Of a stretch of DNA of 64,000 nt, positions 50,601-59,308 are shown piece by piece; position 1 is the first letter of the stretch, and each line of letters begins with the position of its first letter. This DNA is from Tubulanus polymorphus (lineage: Eukaryota; Nemertea; Palaeonemertea; Tubulaniformes; Tubulanidae). The translations under genes and the position numbers were made by a program. Below the pieces are notes generated by a model, which was given only the letters and a program-made list of their open reading frames with translations, did not search any database and was not told where the DNA came from. Location of the stretch: the NCBI RefSeq assembly GCF_964204645.1, contig NC_134035.1:2122001-2186000 (forward strand). Direction: 5' to 3'.

Positions 50601-50646
50601 TGAAACCGAAGTCATCGAAATCAGCAGCAGTTCGGATAGCGATTAA
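26653..50646 (+). CDS. CABIN1: Calcineurin-binding protein cabin-1 homologue, 40 coding exons
   Basis: Nuclear TPR scaffold: in vertebrates it binds calcineurin and MEF2 and belongs to the HIRA/UBN1/ASF1a H3.3 chaperone assembly. Exons: 26653-26655, 27148-27243, 27736-27849, 28321-28572, 29021-29099, 29341-29470, 30087-30236, 30554-30903, 31082-31443, 31876-32041, 32505-32694, 33547-33624, 33952-33991, 34151-34233, 34429-34565, 34721-34791, 35258-35494, 35976-36062, 36403-36527, 37027-37197, 37592-37693, 37934-38141, 38588-38689, 39154-39296, 39593-39655, 39749-39860, 40186-40350, 41088-41297, 41690-41785, 41872-42011, 42342-42997, 43097-43305, 43641-46742, 46851-46961, 47281-47444, 47740-48007, 48103-48174, 48447-48503, 48909-50414, 50497-50646. 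All junctions are GT-AG and keep frame; the sum is 10,557 nt, 3,518 residues (human about 2,220). The start is fixed by MIRI, as in human. TPR region about residues 1-1420; conserved KRRSARVRNT near 507 and [13 protein letters not shown] near 2768; acidic disorder 1710-2740; Gln/Ser-rich 2968-3469. One gene, no frameshift. Confidence 0.94.
28603..28835. repeat. Intronic minisatellite (GTAGCC-GGTTGGTTT words)
   Basis: In CABIN1 intron 4, imperfect units of about 35-45 bases with TGTAGCCAGGTTGGTTTATG and GGGTTCCTGTAGC. Confidence 0.75.
30350..30437. repeat. Intronic 21-bp minisatellite with B-box-like sequence
   Basis: In CABIN1 intron 7, about four units of GGATTCGAACCCATGGACCC. The minus strand of each reads GGGTTCGAATCC, a match to the RNA polymerase III B box. 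Neighbouring open frames reading PGFEPMD repeats come from this array. Confidence 0.9.
31351..31443 (+). other. CABIN1: AT-hook-like and nuclear localisation segment of CABIN1
   Basis: Residues 483-489 read GRGRPKG, the core of an AT-hook, followed by the basic clusters AKRKR and, at the exon end, AKRRSAR. The human protein keeps the KKGVKRKK and KRRSARVRNT clusters, but its matching stretch, as I recall it, has no GRP core. The segment should direct nuclear entry and could add minor-groove DNA contact. Confidence 0.6.
33029..33055. repeat. (GAATT)n microsatellite
   Basis: Short GAATT run in CABIN1 intron 11. The same intron also holds two copies of a sequence with TGGGCCTAACAGTCTGCT about 70 bases apart (33385-33490). 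Confidence 0.85.
41414..41527. mobile_element. Small inverted-repeat element in CABIN1 intron 28
   Basis: CAGTTCAACAGTTGTGAGTT (41420-41439) pairs with AACTCAGAACGGTGGAACTG (41501-41520) as imperfect inverted ends (17 of 20), with an AT-rich centre. It looks like a MITE or a foldback repeat of about 110 bp. Confidence 0.6.
42998..43096 (+). other. CABIN1: Short in-frame CABIN1 intron (99 bp)
   Basis: GTAAAT to CACAACAG, 99 bases, no stop in the reading frame. Splicing gives ...EE-ANNSSPE...; retention would add 33 residues including a hydrophobic run ([11 protein letters not shown]). The hydrophobic content and lower complexity favour it being an intron. Confidence 0.75.
43641..46742 (+). 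other. CABIN1: Giant CABIN1 exon 33 (3.1 kb, acidic disordered)
   Basis: One exon of 1,034 codons, rich in Glu, Ser, Asp, Lys and Val, with no folded-domain pattern until the last about 55 codons, where the conserved [20 protein letters not shown] segment resumes. It contains three hydrophobic-acidic SUMO-interaction-like motifs and a 17-residue tandem repeat. Antisense open frames here mirror its codon bias and are not genes. Confidence 0.85.
45840..46043 (+). repeat. CABIN1: 51-bp coding tandem repeat in CABIN1 exon 33
   Basis: Four 17-residue units at residues 2443-2510 with the pattern E-T/S-GPVG-S/A-V-L/V-EE-x-K-x-EKM; the first unit is diverged. Units start at 45840, 45891, 45942 and 45993. 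Being an exact multiple of three, the array can change length without breaking the frame. Confidence 0.92.
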
Positions 50647-51124
50647 ACTCGATTCAACGTAATCAGTACACTCAGCCTTACTCGGTACTGGCAGTGGTAG
50701 ATCAAGAGGGGCTGAACCCCTCCCTTTTCAGAACAGTGCCCTGTTTTCAAAATCTGAGCTGTTCTAAATTTTGACTACCCACTAACCTAAAAATGTTTAC
50801 GTGCTGTGTTATGTCGAAGGTCTTATTGTGAACTCGTTTAAGTTCTAATAATGCTAAGTTAAAATTTCGTATATCACCATAGATTTTATCTAAGACCAGG
50901 CTAAGCTCATTTTGGTTCCGGCTCATTAGCCAATCTAAGACCAGGCTTAGCTCATTTTTGGTTCTGCAGCCAATCAGACACCCTAAGACTAGTCTACGCT
51001 GACTTTGGTTCTATAGCCAATCTAAGACCAGGCTAAGCTCACTTATGTATTATAGCCAGTATAACAATTTAAGACCAGTCTTATGATTTAAAAGCATATT
51101 TTAACTTAAACCAGCCCCAGGGCT

Positions 51125-51241
51125 AGTTGCTCAAAAGTTGGTTAGATTTAACCAGTGGATAGTTGACGTAGTGACAGTCAAAAGTTCATTGTCACTATGG
51201 TATTTATCAGCCAGTTATTTTTAACCGACCTTCGAGCAACT
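51125..51241. mobile_element. Foldback element / long hairpin in the 3' UTR
   Basis: The left arm AGTTGCTCAAAAGTTGGTTA (from 51125) pairs with the reverse complement of the right arm, AGTTGCTCGAAGGTCGGTTA (ending 51241). The pairing continues about 37 bases, and the centre adds TAGTGACA / TGTCACTA, so the 117 bases can fold almost completely. It is most likely a MITE remnant. Confidence 0.7.
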
Positions 51242-51557
51242 GCAGCTCCAGATGTTTAAATTGATGAAGATCTGTAATGATAATGGATTCGAACTAATTT
51301 TGTTGATGATAATACGATGTATTTATTTTGTGTCCGATTATGTGAATGTGATTGTATTATTTTTTGCTGGCCAGAACGTAACTTTAGTGATCATGAAGAA
51401 GTTTGTTCTTTCTGCGTGAAGCAAATGCATTTATGTAAATATATAATTTAGGTATTTCAAGTTCTGGTAACATAAAATGTTCAATTTTGTCTGCTCCATC
51501 ATAAATGTACACGTGTGAATTGTTTATTCGGTTTAAGGGATGATAATTTTTTTACAA

Positions 51558-51563
51558 AATAAA
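51558..51563 (+). terminator. CABIN1: CABIN1 poly(A) signal
   Basis: AATAAA about 910 bases past the CABIN1 stop, followed by T- and TG-rich sequence from about 51590. Confidence 0.65.
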
Positions 51564-51599
51564 TTTTCCCCGAAACTCTTCTAAGCAAACTGTACTACT

Positions 51600-53983
51600 G
51601 TGATTCTTTTTTGTTGCGATTGTCATCATCTGGACTGTGTTCTTGTTGGTTGTGGATTTAAATACGTTAATGTCTGTATTATTATCGTGTACACGTATAT
51701 TAGGAAGATACTGGACTCTAAGCCTTGTATTGTATAGACAGCAGATTGTCCCAAGTGAGTGCAGTCTACGGACAGCAGATTGACAACTGCATCGGATATA
51801 TAAATTGGCACCAACTTTTCTTATCGATGTATTTGATTGACCATTGCAGGGGCCATGTTCTAGAACGAGTTCGGTCTAGGGCATGACGGGGCACACATTC
51901 TTCAGTCCTACGGTTTGCAGTTGCCGGTAGTCATCTTTTTCCGGTATACTTCTGGATAGTGCGATAGCGGGGTTGTAAGTGTGATTACCGCTAAAACTTA
52001 TCTAACACAGCACTAACAGTCAACCTCCTTACAAGTAGTCATTCAATCAGTCATCCATTAAAATGTGTCCAGAGTATTGGACTTCTCCCAAAAATGAAAT
52101 TGGATTTTTTTTAAATCCGGAATTCCGGAGAAGTGGCAACTCTGAGAGTTTGAGTACCAATTCATATTTAAAATTCTACTTAAAATAGCATACGTGAAAA
52201 TCATTTGGGATAAGTTGTCAAGGTATACTTGGATAAGCGAGTTATAAAAAAGACCAACTTGGACCAATTTATAAGTCAGAAAACTAGACAACAAAACGAC
52301 ACGAATCGTACTGTGAATAAATTAATTATCGTTTAATTCTGTGAAAATTCTATCGACAAAAATATTTGTACACATGCACACGTTACAAGAAGCGCCCGAG
52401 ATATATTATAATTATTATTATGATGTGTATGAACAATGCAGATATTCTTTAATCTTCTCAAGCGTACTAGCGTCACGAACACACACAACCTATGTAAAAT
52501 TAAGAGAAGTAAATGTACCAACCAAGTCCTTTATACTGCCATTCTTTTTAATGCACTTCTAAGGGAATAAATATGCAAACTCGAACGCAAATGGCATTCT
52601 TTATAATGCTAAATTCTTTATAAGGACATGTGAATGATTGGTTCTAACAGTGGCGCTATAAAGGACTTGTACTGTACATGTAAATGAATGAAATTATAAT
52701 GATTCGCTCCATCCATAAACAGTACTGAAGTAAACTCCGATTGAGTTGGATATTTTTTCTGATCATCTTTATTCATGAAGTTCTGTTACGGATTATTTGT
52801 AATGATGTTATCAATCAATTGTATTTTACAATAATGTACTGCACATGACATCGGGATTAGATCCAAATTCAGATCCAATTGTTACTCGGACCATAAGACC
52901 CGGACGAAAAGACAGTGCAAGTTGGAACTGTTGTTTAAACGGTCCAAAATATCCTTCTCTATGATATTATATACATGATTCCGCAATTTGATAAATCTTA
53001 ATTTTTATGACATAAAAATCCATGATTTACTCACATAATTGCTACACATATCGTACTACTATAGTTTAGTAGGATGAGATATACTAGCTTAAAAATAAAA
53101 TCTCTATCATACGCAGCGTGTGATAATTAATCAAGTATTAATCAGCATCCCGGACCCATAGACAATCCAACTCTTAGTCACCATTCTACCAATTTTTTTC
53201 TAAATTCACGAAACATTCCTAAATTTCAAAACTGATCATCTAAACGTCGCCTTAAGAGATGAGATCCGCGTAAAGCGAACTTTTGACATCAATCTCGCGC
53301 CCCTAGAATATCAGGAGTTGGCACGCGATCGTAAGATGGACAACTAGGCTACATCTCTAAGAAACGATGATCGATGAAGCACCCGACATAACGCACTAAT
53401 TATTCATTTAATAGCATAACTCAACAAATACAAGCATTCCATATCATTTCAAAACTTCCAGTCCCGAAAAAATCCGACCACGTGTTCTACTATACACAAT
53501 GGAACCTCATTGTTAGTATCATTTAAAGAAACCCAATCTATCAATTTAAACGACTGCTATCGTATCCTCTAACTAGCCTTCAGAGTTATGTATCTTTTCT
53601 CATTGATATCCATCAAGACTGGAAAATAGCGTCGACTATCTAGAACCTCATCGTTTCCATTTCATTTTGCGTTTTCATTTTAAGTTAATCTCTGAAGATT
53701 GGATAGACCTACTCGTTCGACGCAAAAGATTTAAAGCTACTTTTCGATATTTTCGGTTTTTTTCAAAATGCAATAAGGTTCCAATGTATATCGAAATAGG
53801 CCGCGTAATAGTGAGTGCATATCAGGAATTCCGAGTGATACAAAACTAAAACTACGTCCTTCCTTTACTGACGTTAAGTCGCATACACACACGAAATGAG
53901 ACACTCAGAGTTCGTTATATGATAAATGTTGATTTAAACGAGTATATAAGTTTAAACGTGATTGAAGTCGTGTCTCGCGCGCA
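51600..53983. other. Interval between CABIN1 and myotrophin
   Basis: Lies between two convergent genes and probably includes the myotrophin 3' UTR, whose end was not determined. No further gene or repeat was recognised. Confidence 0.5.
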
Positions 53984-55879
53984 CTACTTGAGCAAAGCCT
54001 TTATTTCGTCCTTCTCCGCGCAGTCGTAGTACGAATCGCCAGACGGAGCTTTTACGCTCTTGTATTCAGCACCCTGAAAAATAGGAAAACCAACGATGAA
54101 ACAGGGCGACATCACAAATATTTCTGAAGGGTCGACCCAGTCAGACCTCACAACTGACTACTATTTGAGAGCGGTCTCTACTCTTTTAACCCTTTCCGTG
54201 CTGACTAATTAATACCCTATAGTGCTGGAGAAAATGTGAAAATTTGGGAAAATTCCACTGTAGTCTGTTGAATAACGGGAATAGCACTATAATGCGTCTA
54301 CACCGCGGCGCGGTGTATCATTAGTTACTAATATTTCACTACGTTTGACAGGTGCTGCCATCTTTCAAGAGAGATAATTACTAATTAAATCAATACACCT
54401 CAGCGCGGTGTACTAGCAAAATCCATCACTGATTTATACACCGCACTGCGGTGTAGACGCACTGAAAGGGTTAAGAGTTCAACTCCGCCCAAAAATATCA
54501 AAAAACCCTCAATCTCAGAATACTATTCATTTTCAATTTGACTTCTATTTTCTATATCAAATAACTCTAAATTATGGTGAAAACTACTACGATTACGACA
54601 GAAATGTGAAGGCGGAAACAAGGCAAAAACTCGATTTTCGCGGCTACCTTTGATATCAACAGCTTGACGCAGGACGTGTGACCTTCGTATATCGCAGCCA
54701 ACAGAGGCGAAATTCCGTATTTGTCTAGTTTCTGCAACGAAATTCAAAACAGCGTCTTTAAAATCTAGTAATTCGTTGTAAAGCTTACGCCAGGGTGGCC
54801 ACTTACTTGGAAATTAGGGAAAGGTCAGGGAATTTATTTAACCCTTTTCAATGCTGACTAATTAATTCCAGAAAGTGCTGGAGATAGTAAATTTAAAAAT
54901 CCCAACTTCTGACTTACTTTTTTGACTGTGTCTTTGATCGAATTCTTAGCAGGTAAAATCAGGGAAAATGGAGTGAATGTCAGGGATAAAGCAAGGCTAA
55001 ATTAAAGTGGCCACCTTTCAACAGAATTTGAGGAAAATTTTTGAATGCGTTAATTTATTTGGTACACTAGCGGCAGATCCACTTACGTCGATATCAGCAC
55101 CTTTACTTATTAAATATTCGAGCACTTCTTTTTGTCCGTAGTCGGCGGCTAGATGGAGAGCAACGCGTCCACTTTCCAAATCGTCGTTCACCGTACCTCC
55201 CTAACGACAGAACAGATCAATAGATTTAACATTTCCTAGGGCCGGGCCATTTCCTAATCCTAGTTCCGATACATGTCTTCTTACATTTCTCCAGTCCAGT
55301 TCACAGGGACTTGTCACACTTGATAGTGAATGAATAAACCCAGTATCAATGACCAACCCCAGCATCCCTGTTTTTTTTTAATTTAATGAAAATTTGTTTT
55401 TGGGCAGTGGATATTTTACGTCGTCGCTGATTGGCTAATTCTATCCCTAGGGGTAGAACGGACCCTAACCCTAATCCTACCTAACCCTCTGGGTCGTTAG
55501 ACCCTAAACCCATCGGAACCCTAACCCTAAACCAAATAAAATGATTTTAATGTTACTTTAATTAGTTAAAACTATAATATATAGTAATTATGTACGGTAA
55601 AATAGCGGAAGTTAACACTTTTTTGCCGTTCTATATGGTGTTAAATAAATATCCACTTTGTAGATAGTTGGTCCTACGAAGCAGCAGCAGCAGGCCTGTA
55701 TATTTTTCCTGGAATACTCCAACAACAAAAACGGAAAACTCGATCAGACATTGATTGAATTGATTGACAAGACAAAATACGTAAAATAGTAAACGATTTA
55801 CCGATTGTAGAAGTTGTTCGACTTCTTTTTCAACTTTTTCTAAGTCTCCGTTCTTGATGGCCCATAAATATTCCCCCAT
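53984..55879 (-). CDS. MTPN: Myotrophin (ankyrin-repeat protein), 4 exons
   Basis: Small cytosolic/nuclear ankyrin adaptor; the vertebrate protein (118 residues) binds and inhibits actin capping protein and is linked to NF-kB signalling. Exons on the minus strand: 55802-55879, 55087-55200, 54648-54731, 53984-54073 (26 + 38 + 28 + 29 codons plus stop), all phase 0 with GT-AG junctions, total 121 residues. The start [20 protein letters not shown] matches the family N-terminus FMWALKNGDLDEV. Exon 2 carries ankyrin [20 protein letters not shown], exon 3 [20 protein letters not shown], and the C-terminus ends [11 protein letters not shown] like the vertebrate QAIKALLQ. An upstream in-frame Met (55961) extends the open frame but is 5' UTR by homology. 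Confidence 0.96.
54190..54470. mobile_element. piggyBac-like MITE in myotrophin intron 3
   Basis: TTAA (54186-54189) + CCCTTTCCGTGC ... GCACTGAAAGGG + TTAA (54471-54474): a TTAA target with inverted ends starting CCCTTT, as in piggyBac elements. The inside carries three 19-bp palindromes of the form TACACCGC-NNN-GCGGTGTA (54299-54317, 54394-54412, 54437-54455; the middle one is mutated). No coding capacity. Confidence 0.85.
54838..54900. mobile_element. Half copy of the same piggyBac-like MITE
   Basis: TTAACCCTTTTCAATGCTGACTAATTAATTCC-like sequence, then AAAGTGCTGGAGA, repeats the first about 55 bases of the 54190 element. No right end is visible. Confidence 0.65.
55458..55540. repeat. Short CCCTAA-type interstitial repeat
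   Basis: In myotrophin intron 1, several ACCCTAA words in loose order (near 55470, 55500 and 55522). This is telomere-motif-like but degenerate, and too short to imply a former telomere. Confidence 0.5.
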
Positions 55880-56357
55880 TTTCAGCAGCGGACGGTTTTG
55901 CAGTCGAAAAAATTTTTGTTCAATAAATTTTCTTTTGTCGTATATGAACGTATGAAACGTCAATCAAATTTTATTCAATGCAATAAACATTAGCTTTATT
56001 ACAATTTAAATTAACTTTATTGTTCGATTCCGGCAGCGGTCCGGTGATCAAACTTGAAACGGTCGAAGTGAACTATTTTGCAATATTGTTTTTCAACCAC
56101 TTAAATGTTGACTGTATAGTATGATGATGTTCATTCCCATTTTGGGAAATTCTCAATAAGTAGCTCGTGGTCATCAATTACGTTGTTTTGAGTTTCCTTT
56201 TTACTATTCGTGGCTTTCAAGTCTACTTACTACAGGATCACTGAACGATTCGGATCGCTGCCAGGATTGGGGCATGGTGGATGACCGGTGTAAGTGAGAC
56301 GTAACGCCGTTTACTGACCGCATACCCACCACGATCCCAGGCCTTGGAAGATGTTCT

Positions 56358-56435
56358 TATAAAGAGATAAGCTATATATTGAGCAGCTTACGTATCTCCA
56401 TATTACTACTAACAGTTCACAACTTCATTTTACAG
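56358..56435 (+). promoter_or_regulatory. TATA-like box and 5' leader exon of the GPCR at 56690
   Basis: TATAAAG at 56358-56364 is followed about 70 bases later by TTTTACAG|GTATGT, a strong splice donor (cut after 56435). This suggests a non-coding first exon and an intron in front of the single coding exon. The acceptor could be near 56640 (TGCAG). Confidence 0.4.
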
Positions 56436-56689
56436 GTATGTCTTTCGCATTTAACTTTCTACCTATTTTCTGCAAATTCTATTTGTAAACCCGTGTTCGT
56501 AAATTATATCTAATGGAATATTGACTAGTTTCGCAATACACTTTCACTAATGCGACTATTGTGCCAGATTTTACAAAATAGATTTTCTAAATGTGTCGAC
56601 ATGAGTTTGAGTGAATCATGAATAAGGCTTTATCAATGCAGATTTATTTCGCGCAAGAATATATTGATTAATGATTAATTAATCTCACA

Positions 56690-57697
56690 ATGTGTGAGTC
56701 AGACAGTCAGACGCGACAGTCGGTCCAGTCCACTCAAGACATGGAAATGAATTTTACTGAGATGCAAATCGGTCGAACCTATAGCAGTTACATCGTCATC
56801 ATGTCTGTGGCGAACAAGTCTGGAATCTACCGTACTGTGTCATTGGTCATTCTGCCTATATTGTTTCTGTTAGGGGCATTCGGAAATTCGGCTACTTTCC
56901 TGATAATGATAAGTCGCAGATTTCGGGGTTTATCTTACGCTAACTATCTGATCGTTTTGTCGATCGGGGATTTTATGTTCTGCATCAACCTATCTTTGAT
57001 GCCCGTTTTGCAGTTTGTTTTCTTATTCGTTAACATCGGTCCGATATTTCTGATGAATTCACTGATCAGTTGTCAAATCTACGAATTCGTAATGATAGTT
57101 GCGGCCTGTAATAGTTCCTGGTTAATCGTGGCTATATCTATAGAACGTGCGGCAGTTGTTCTCTTCCCGTTCACATCTCGTTTGATATGTACACCTAGAT
57201 TCGCTAGATTCGCCATATTGACGATAACTTCAGTGAATGTACTGATTCTTTATCTTCTACCTACTGTGTCGATGCATTTTTCTAACCAGTCTTTCGGATG
57301 TTACTATGAATTATTTGACCAATTAACATATTTCATCATAATTGTCATTCACCTTTATCTTCTACCTCTAATTTTGATAATTACATCAAATTCTGTTATA
57401 ATCGTTCAGTTATTCAGGGGTTCTGATGTGGTTTCGACCGATAAGAAAACTACAAAATCAAAACGTACAACGATAATGCTTGTAACAGTTTCACTCGCAT
57501 TTGCAATGTTTACACTTCCAACAACTATCGCAGTATTCCTACCGATCCCTTTGGAACAGACCGATTTTCTTTATGACGTGTTCACTCAGTTCCAATTGTG
57601 TAACTATGTCGTAAATTTTTACATATATCTTTTACTGGGACGAGAAATTCGTGAATATTTCTGCACACGATTACTTTGTCGAAATTCAAACAAATAA
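56690..57697 (+). CDS. Class A orphan GPCR, intronless (paralog pair member 1)
   Basis: Plasma-membrane seven-helix receptor of 335 residues. GNSAT in TM1, an L..GD motif in TM2 (LSIGDF), Cys at the top of TM3 (SCQIYEF) paired with Cys in ECL2 (SFGCYY), ERA in place of DRY at the end of TM3, FTLP in TM6 and NFYIY in TM7, followed by REIREYF. Met20 (56747, MNFTEMQIGR) aligns with the first Met of the paralog at 61944 (MNSTRVQIGR) and may be the true start; the first Met adds 19 residues. An N-glycosylation site (NFT) follows. About four residues in five match the paralog. The ligand is unknown; a small-peptide receptor is the best guess. Confidence 0.88.
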   Translation: MCESDSQTRQSVQSTQDMEMNFTEMQIGRTYSSYIVIMSVANKSGIYRTVSLVILPILFLLGAFGNSATFLIMISRRFRGLSYANYLIVLSIGDFMFCINLSLMPVLQFVFLFVNIGPIFLMNSLISCQIYEFVMIVAACNSSWLIVAISIERAAVVLFPFTSRLICTPRFARFAILTITSVNVLILYLLPTVSMHFSNQSFGCYYELFDQLTYFIIIVIHLYLLPLILIITSNSVIIVQLFRGSDVVSTDKKTTKSKRTTIMLVTVSLAFAMFTLPTTIAVFLPIPLEQTDFLYDVFTQFQLCNYVVNFYIYLLLGREIREYFCTRLLCRNSNK

Positions 57698-59308
57698 TCA
57701 TTTAGAACTGTAAGTTTGATTTACCAATATTTAATACCGTGTTGTCAGAGGCCGTCAGAAAATGAGATTTTCGGTGCTTCCATGAATAATCAAAAATCAC
57801 TTTTTACTCTGTCAAGACGTCAATCTTTCTACTACCTGCAATACCAATGCATAGACTAAACGAATTTAAAAGGAAAAACAAAAACAAAGAGTTTTCAAAC
57901 TATATTTATTTACATATCGGACTTGAAACTACACATTAAGTTATTACCAAAATTTGTTGCAAGTTTTTGAAAATGTAATGCCATTTTTTAAATTTATAAA
58001 CATACATACATTATATCATATACGGACATTGAATATATAACGAACCCAGAAAAGGGTTTATGCTTCACGAAACTCGGTAACATCTAGGTACGAGGATAAC
58101 TCAATGGGCTGACGCAGTCAAGATTTGTATGTAGGATGTAATTTCCGAGCTGTGCTCGAAGAGATGACCTTCTGCAAACGCATTAATCAACATTCAGATG
58201 GATGTTTCGACAATTGCGGTTATTCTTATACAGTAATTAGCCAAATTGAACATAGATATCTTACACAATGGCAAAATCTACAATTATATGTTGGAATTCA
58301 TGAGATCGATTATTTTATCAGTACATAAACTATATGCAACTTTTTCGGCATTATCAATTTGTTTTTTTTTATTAGAAACTTGTGTGAGAATAGTTTTCTC
58401 CTCGCAAAAAAATTGAATGCCAATTTTGATGCCAAGGTATGAACGATTTCCGTTGATATAACGAAGGAAAATACATGTGTATCTTATTGAGATAGCTAAC
58501 CCCCCTTTCTACGGGCCTGCTAACTGACCACTAGACGGGTTTCACACGAGCCAAAAAAGCTCTTCTACTTTGACTTTCACGCGCTGTGCGGAATGATGTC
58601 GATAAATTCGGCATTCTCAGCAATAATAAAGAAATAATCACGTAATTTATGAAATATCAACTTCCATGAACGACTGTGTCCCTGCAGACCTAATGGATAT
58701 CATGCAATCATTTATGAATATATTAACTTTATTGTCAAAGAAGAAGACAATGATAACATAATAACATAATTAACAACGATGACGGATAACCGCATACAAG
58801 GATTTTGTGTATATTGGTGCGGATGGTAGAAAGAGGTCTTATTTCCACTATCCGTACAGGAAATAATAGATAACATTGTATCTTTAGAGTTATAAATTAA
58901 CAGACCCCCGTTTGACTTTAACTCTATATAAGTACTGGTGGAGGATGTTCATGTTACATGATTTACTTAAAGTTGGAAGTATTAGGATTACTGCGTATGT
59001 TTCTCGAAATAAATCTCCCCGGTTCTTCTCCGTAGAAAGGGCAGATTAGAAGTAAATGCAATTCGTCTTCTACTTCATTCATGTTACATAACTGACTAAG
59101 TCTCTCATTATATGGAATTGGGGTGCGTGAATAGAGAAGCGACGCACAATGTATGAAACTATATCAGGTTTGCAAGTAACGAAAATAGCAGCAGAACTTC
59201 AACGACAGTGTATACTACAATACGAATACTGTCATATTATCGCTGTAGGTCGTACGTGTGATTACAGCCCATCGATTCACTCCTTGAAATCGCTGAACAG
59301 CCTATGAT
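57698..59308. other. Intergenic between GPCR genes, no gene seen
   Basis: The 3' UTR of the upstream receptor and the promoter of the next one probably lie here. No further gene, RNA or repeat was recognised. Confidence 0.5.

Larger units (their letters stand above)
50647..51585 (+). other. CABIN1: CABIN1 3' UTR with repeats
   Basis: From the stop to the poly(A) signal at 51558. At 50888-51090 there are four to five units of 40-47 bases sharing ATCTAAGACCAGGCTAAGCT and TTGGTTCTATAGCC; a related stretch is in intron 11 (about 33295-33345). At 51125-51241 there is a long hairpin. Confidence 0.7.

Noticed and set aside
55458-55540. Former telomere (CCCTAA) fusion site
   Set aside because: Only a few loosely ordered ACCCTAA words; far too degenerate and short.
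55880-55963. N-terminal extension of myotrophin from the upstream in-frame Met
   Set aside because: The family starts at the Met before E-(Y/F)-x-WA-I/L-KNGDL; the extension has no homology and is best seen as 5' UTR.
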